Source of the DNA: Syntrophus sp963665935
Lineage (GTDB): Bacteria > Desulfobacterota > Syntrophia > Syntrophales > Syntrophaceae
Assembly: GCA_963665935.1 (NCBI GenBank)
Contig: OY762510.1
Location: 2,852,001 to 2,916,000 of the forward strand
DNA length: 64,000 nucleotides
Direction of reading: 5' to 3'
Each line of letters begins with the position of its first letter. The first letter of the stretch is position 1. The position numbers were made by a program, and so were the translations under genes. The notes beneath the pieces were generated by a model. It ran no database searches. It was given only the letters and a program-made list of their open reading frames with translations, and was not told the DNA's origin. Of this stretch, positions 63,564-64,000 are shown one piece after another.

Positions 63564-64000
63564 ATGTATGCACCGAATTATGAAAATTTTGAAAAACTTG
63601 CCGGGAAAGGGAATCTTATCCCCCTTTACCGGGAAATTCTCGCTGATGTTGAAACCCCCGTTTCCGTTTTTATGAAACTGCGCGATTCAGCTTATGCCTT
63701 TTTGCTGGAGAGCGTGGAAGGAGGGGAAAAGTGGGGGCGGTATACGTTTCTCGGGGCGGATCCCCGTCTGATTTTCCGGGTTTCAGGTCCGGAAGTGGTC
63801 ATTGAGGAAGAGGGGATAACCTCCCGTCATGAGCATAACGGCGATCCTCTGGGGTTTCTTAAGGAAATTCTTCAGCGCTACTCCCCGGTATCCGTAGAGG
63901 GACTGCCGCGGTTCTATGGCGGCGCCGTCGGTTTCCTGGGATATGAAATGGTGAATTATTTTGAGCGGCTTCCGGCTTCGGCGGAGAATGACCTGCACAC
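63564..64000 (+). CDS. trpE: anthranilate synthase component I (partial, runs off right edge)
   Basis: TrpE makes anthranilate from chorismate, the first committed step to tryptophan. About 145 codons are visible: LIPLYREILADVETPVSVFM, then AFLLESVEGGEKWGRYTFLG with the feedback-site LLES motif, and GGAVGFLGYEMVNYFERLP. AAGGGG and AAGGG sites precede the ATG. The leader peptide and two terminators upstream indicate attenuation control, and the visible LLES motif indicates allosteric inhibition by tryptophan, as in the family. The rest of the trp operon presumably follows beyond the window. Confidence 0.95.
   Translation, partial: MYAPNYENFEKLAGKGNLIPLYREILADVETPVSVFMKLRDSAYAFLLESVEGGEKWGRYTFLGADPRLIFRVSGPEVVIEEEGITSRHEHNGDPLGFLKEILQRYSPVSVEGLPRFYGGAVGFLGYEMVNYFERLPASAENDLH

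Overview
The window looks like chromosomal DNA of an anaerobic, Gram-negative deltaproteobacterium-type organism (Syntrophus/Syntrophales-like; this is an inference from gene content, not from a search). Clues are separate nuoC and nuoD genes, a class III (anaerobic) ribonucleotide reductase, a TrpB2-type tryptophan synthase beta chain, soluble multi-PAS hybrid kinases, a PEP-CTERM protein and LPS heptose synthesis. Most genes share even, moderately high GC. AT-rich islands at about 2.9-3.1, 12.9-13.5, 16.1-18.0 and 44.4-45.9 kb hold small, broken or poorly conserved genes.

Layout. 1-2.8 kb: start of an NADH-quinone oxidoreductase operon read leftwards (nuoA, nuoB, nuoC, an unexpected small gene, nuoD running off the edge). 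3.3-10.6 kb: leftward genes for a flavoprotein, CstA, a hot-dog thioesterase, EttA, and a zinc-ribbon protein coupled to an SPFH protein. 10.8-12.9 kb: an NrdD-like protein lacking the expected glycyl-radical glycine. 13-17.5 kb: accessory zone with a small exported protein, a SEC-C/UPF0158/small-protein cluster, a gene broken by a 7-bp tandem duplication, and a TPR protein. 18.4-22.5 kb: gmhA-grpE-dnaK and surE. 22.5-32.5 kb: Usp, adenine deaminase, a GpsA-like dehydrogenase, trpB2 with its own leader, rarA, a DUF898 protein and an M48 peptidase. 32.5-42.2 kb: three large soluble hybrid histidine kinases around a gene with a possible RelA/SpoT-like fold. 42.5-45.6 kb: a truncated hemerythrin-like gene, an amidohydrolase and a PEP-CTERM protein. 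45.9-54.9 kb: an efflux locus (adaptor plus an RND pump fused to a TolC-type protein) divergent from a sensor kinase/sigma-54 regulator pair. 55-63.1 kb: a secreted beta-helix protein with five 50-residue repeats, ModF, an aldehyde dehydrogenase, a small regulator-like protein, CorA and a diadenylate cyclase-YbbR fusion. 63.3-64 kb: trp leader and the start of trpE.

The most interesting finding is a pair of classical tryptophan attenuators 36 kb apart. One precedes trpE. The other precedes a lone trpB2. Each has a short leader peptide with three consecutive Trp codons followed by an intrinsic terminator, so both genes should respond together to charged tRNA-Trp. The trpB2 leader also shows four mutually exclusive pairings that give a consistent switch. 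Other notable items are the RND-TolC fusion, the DAC-YbbR fusion, the Arg in place of the NrdD radical glycine, and the precisely located 7-bp frameshift.
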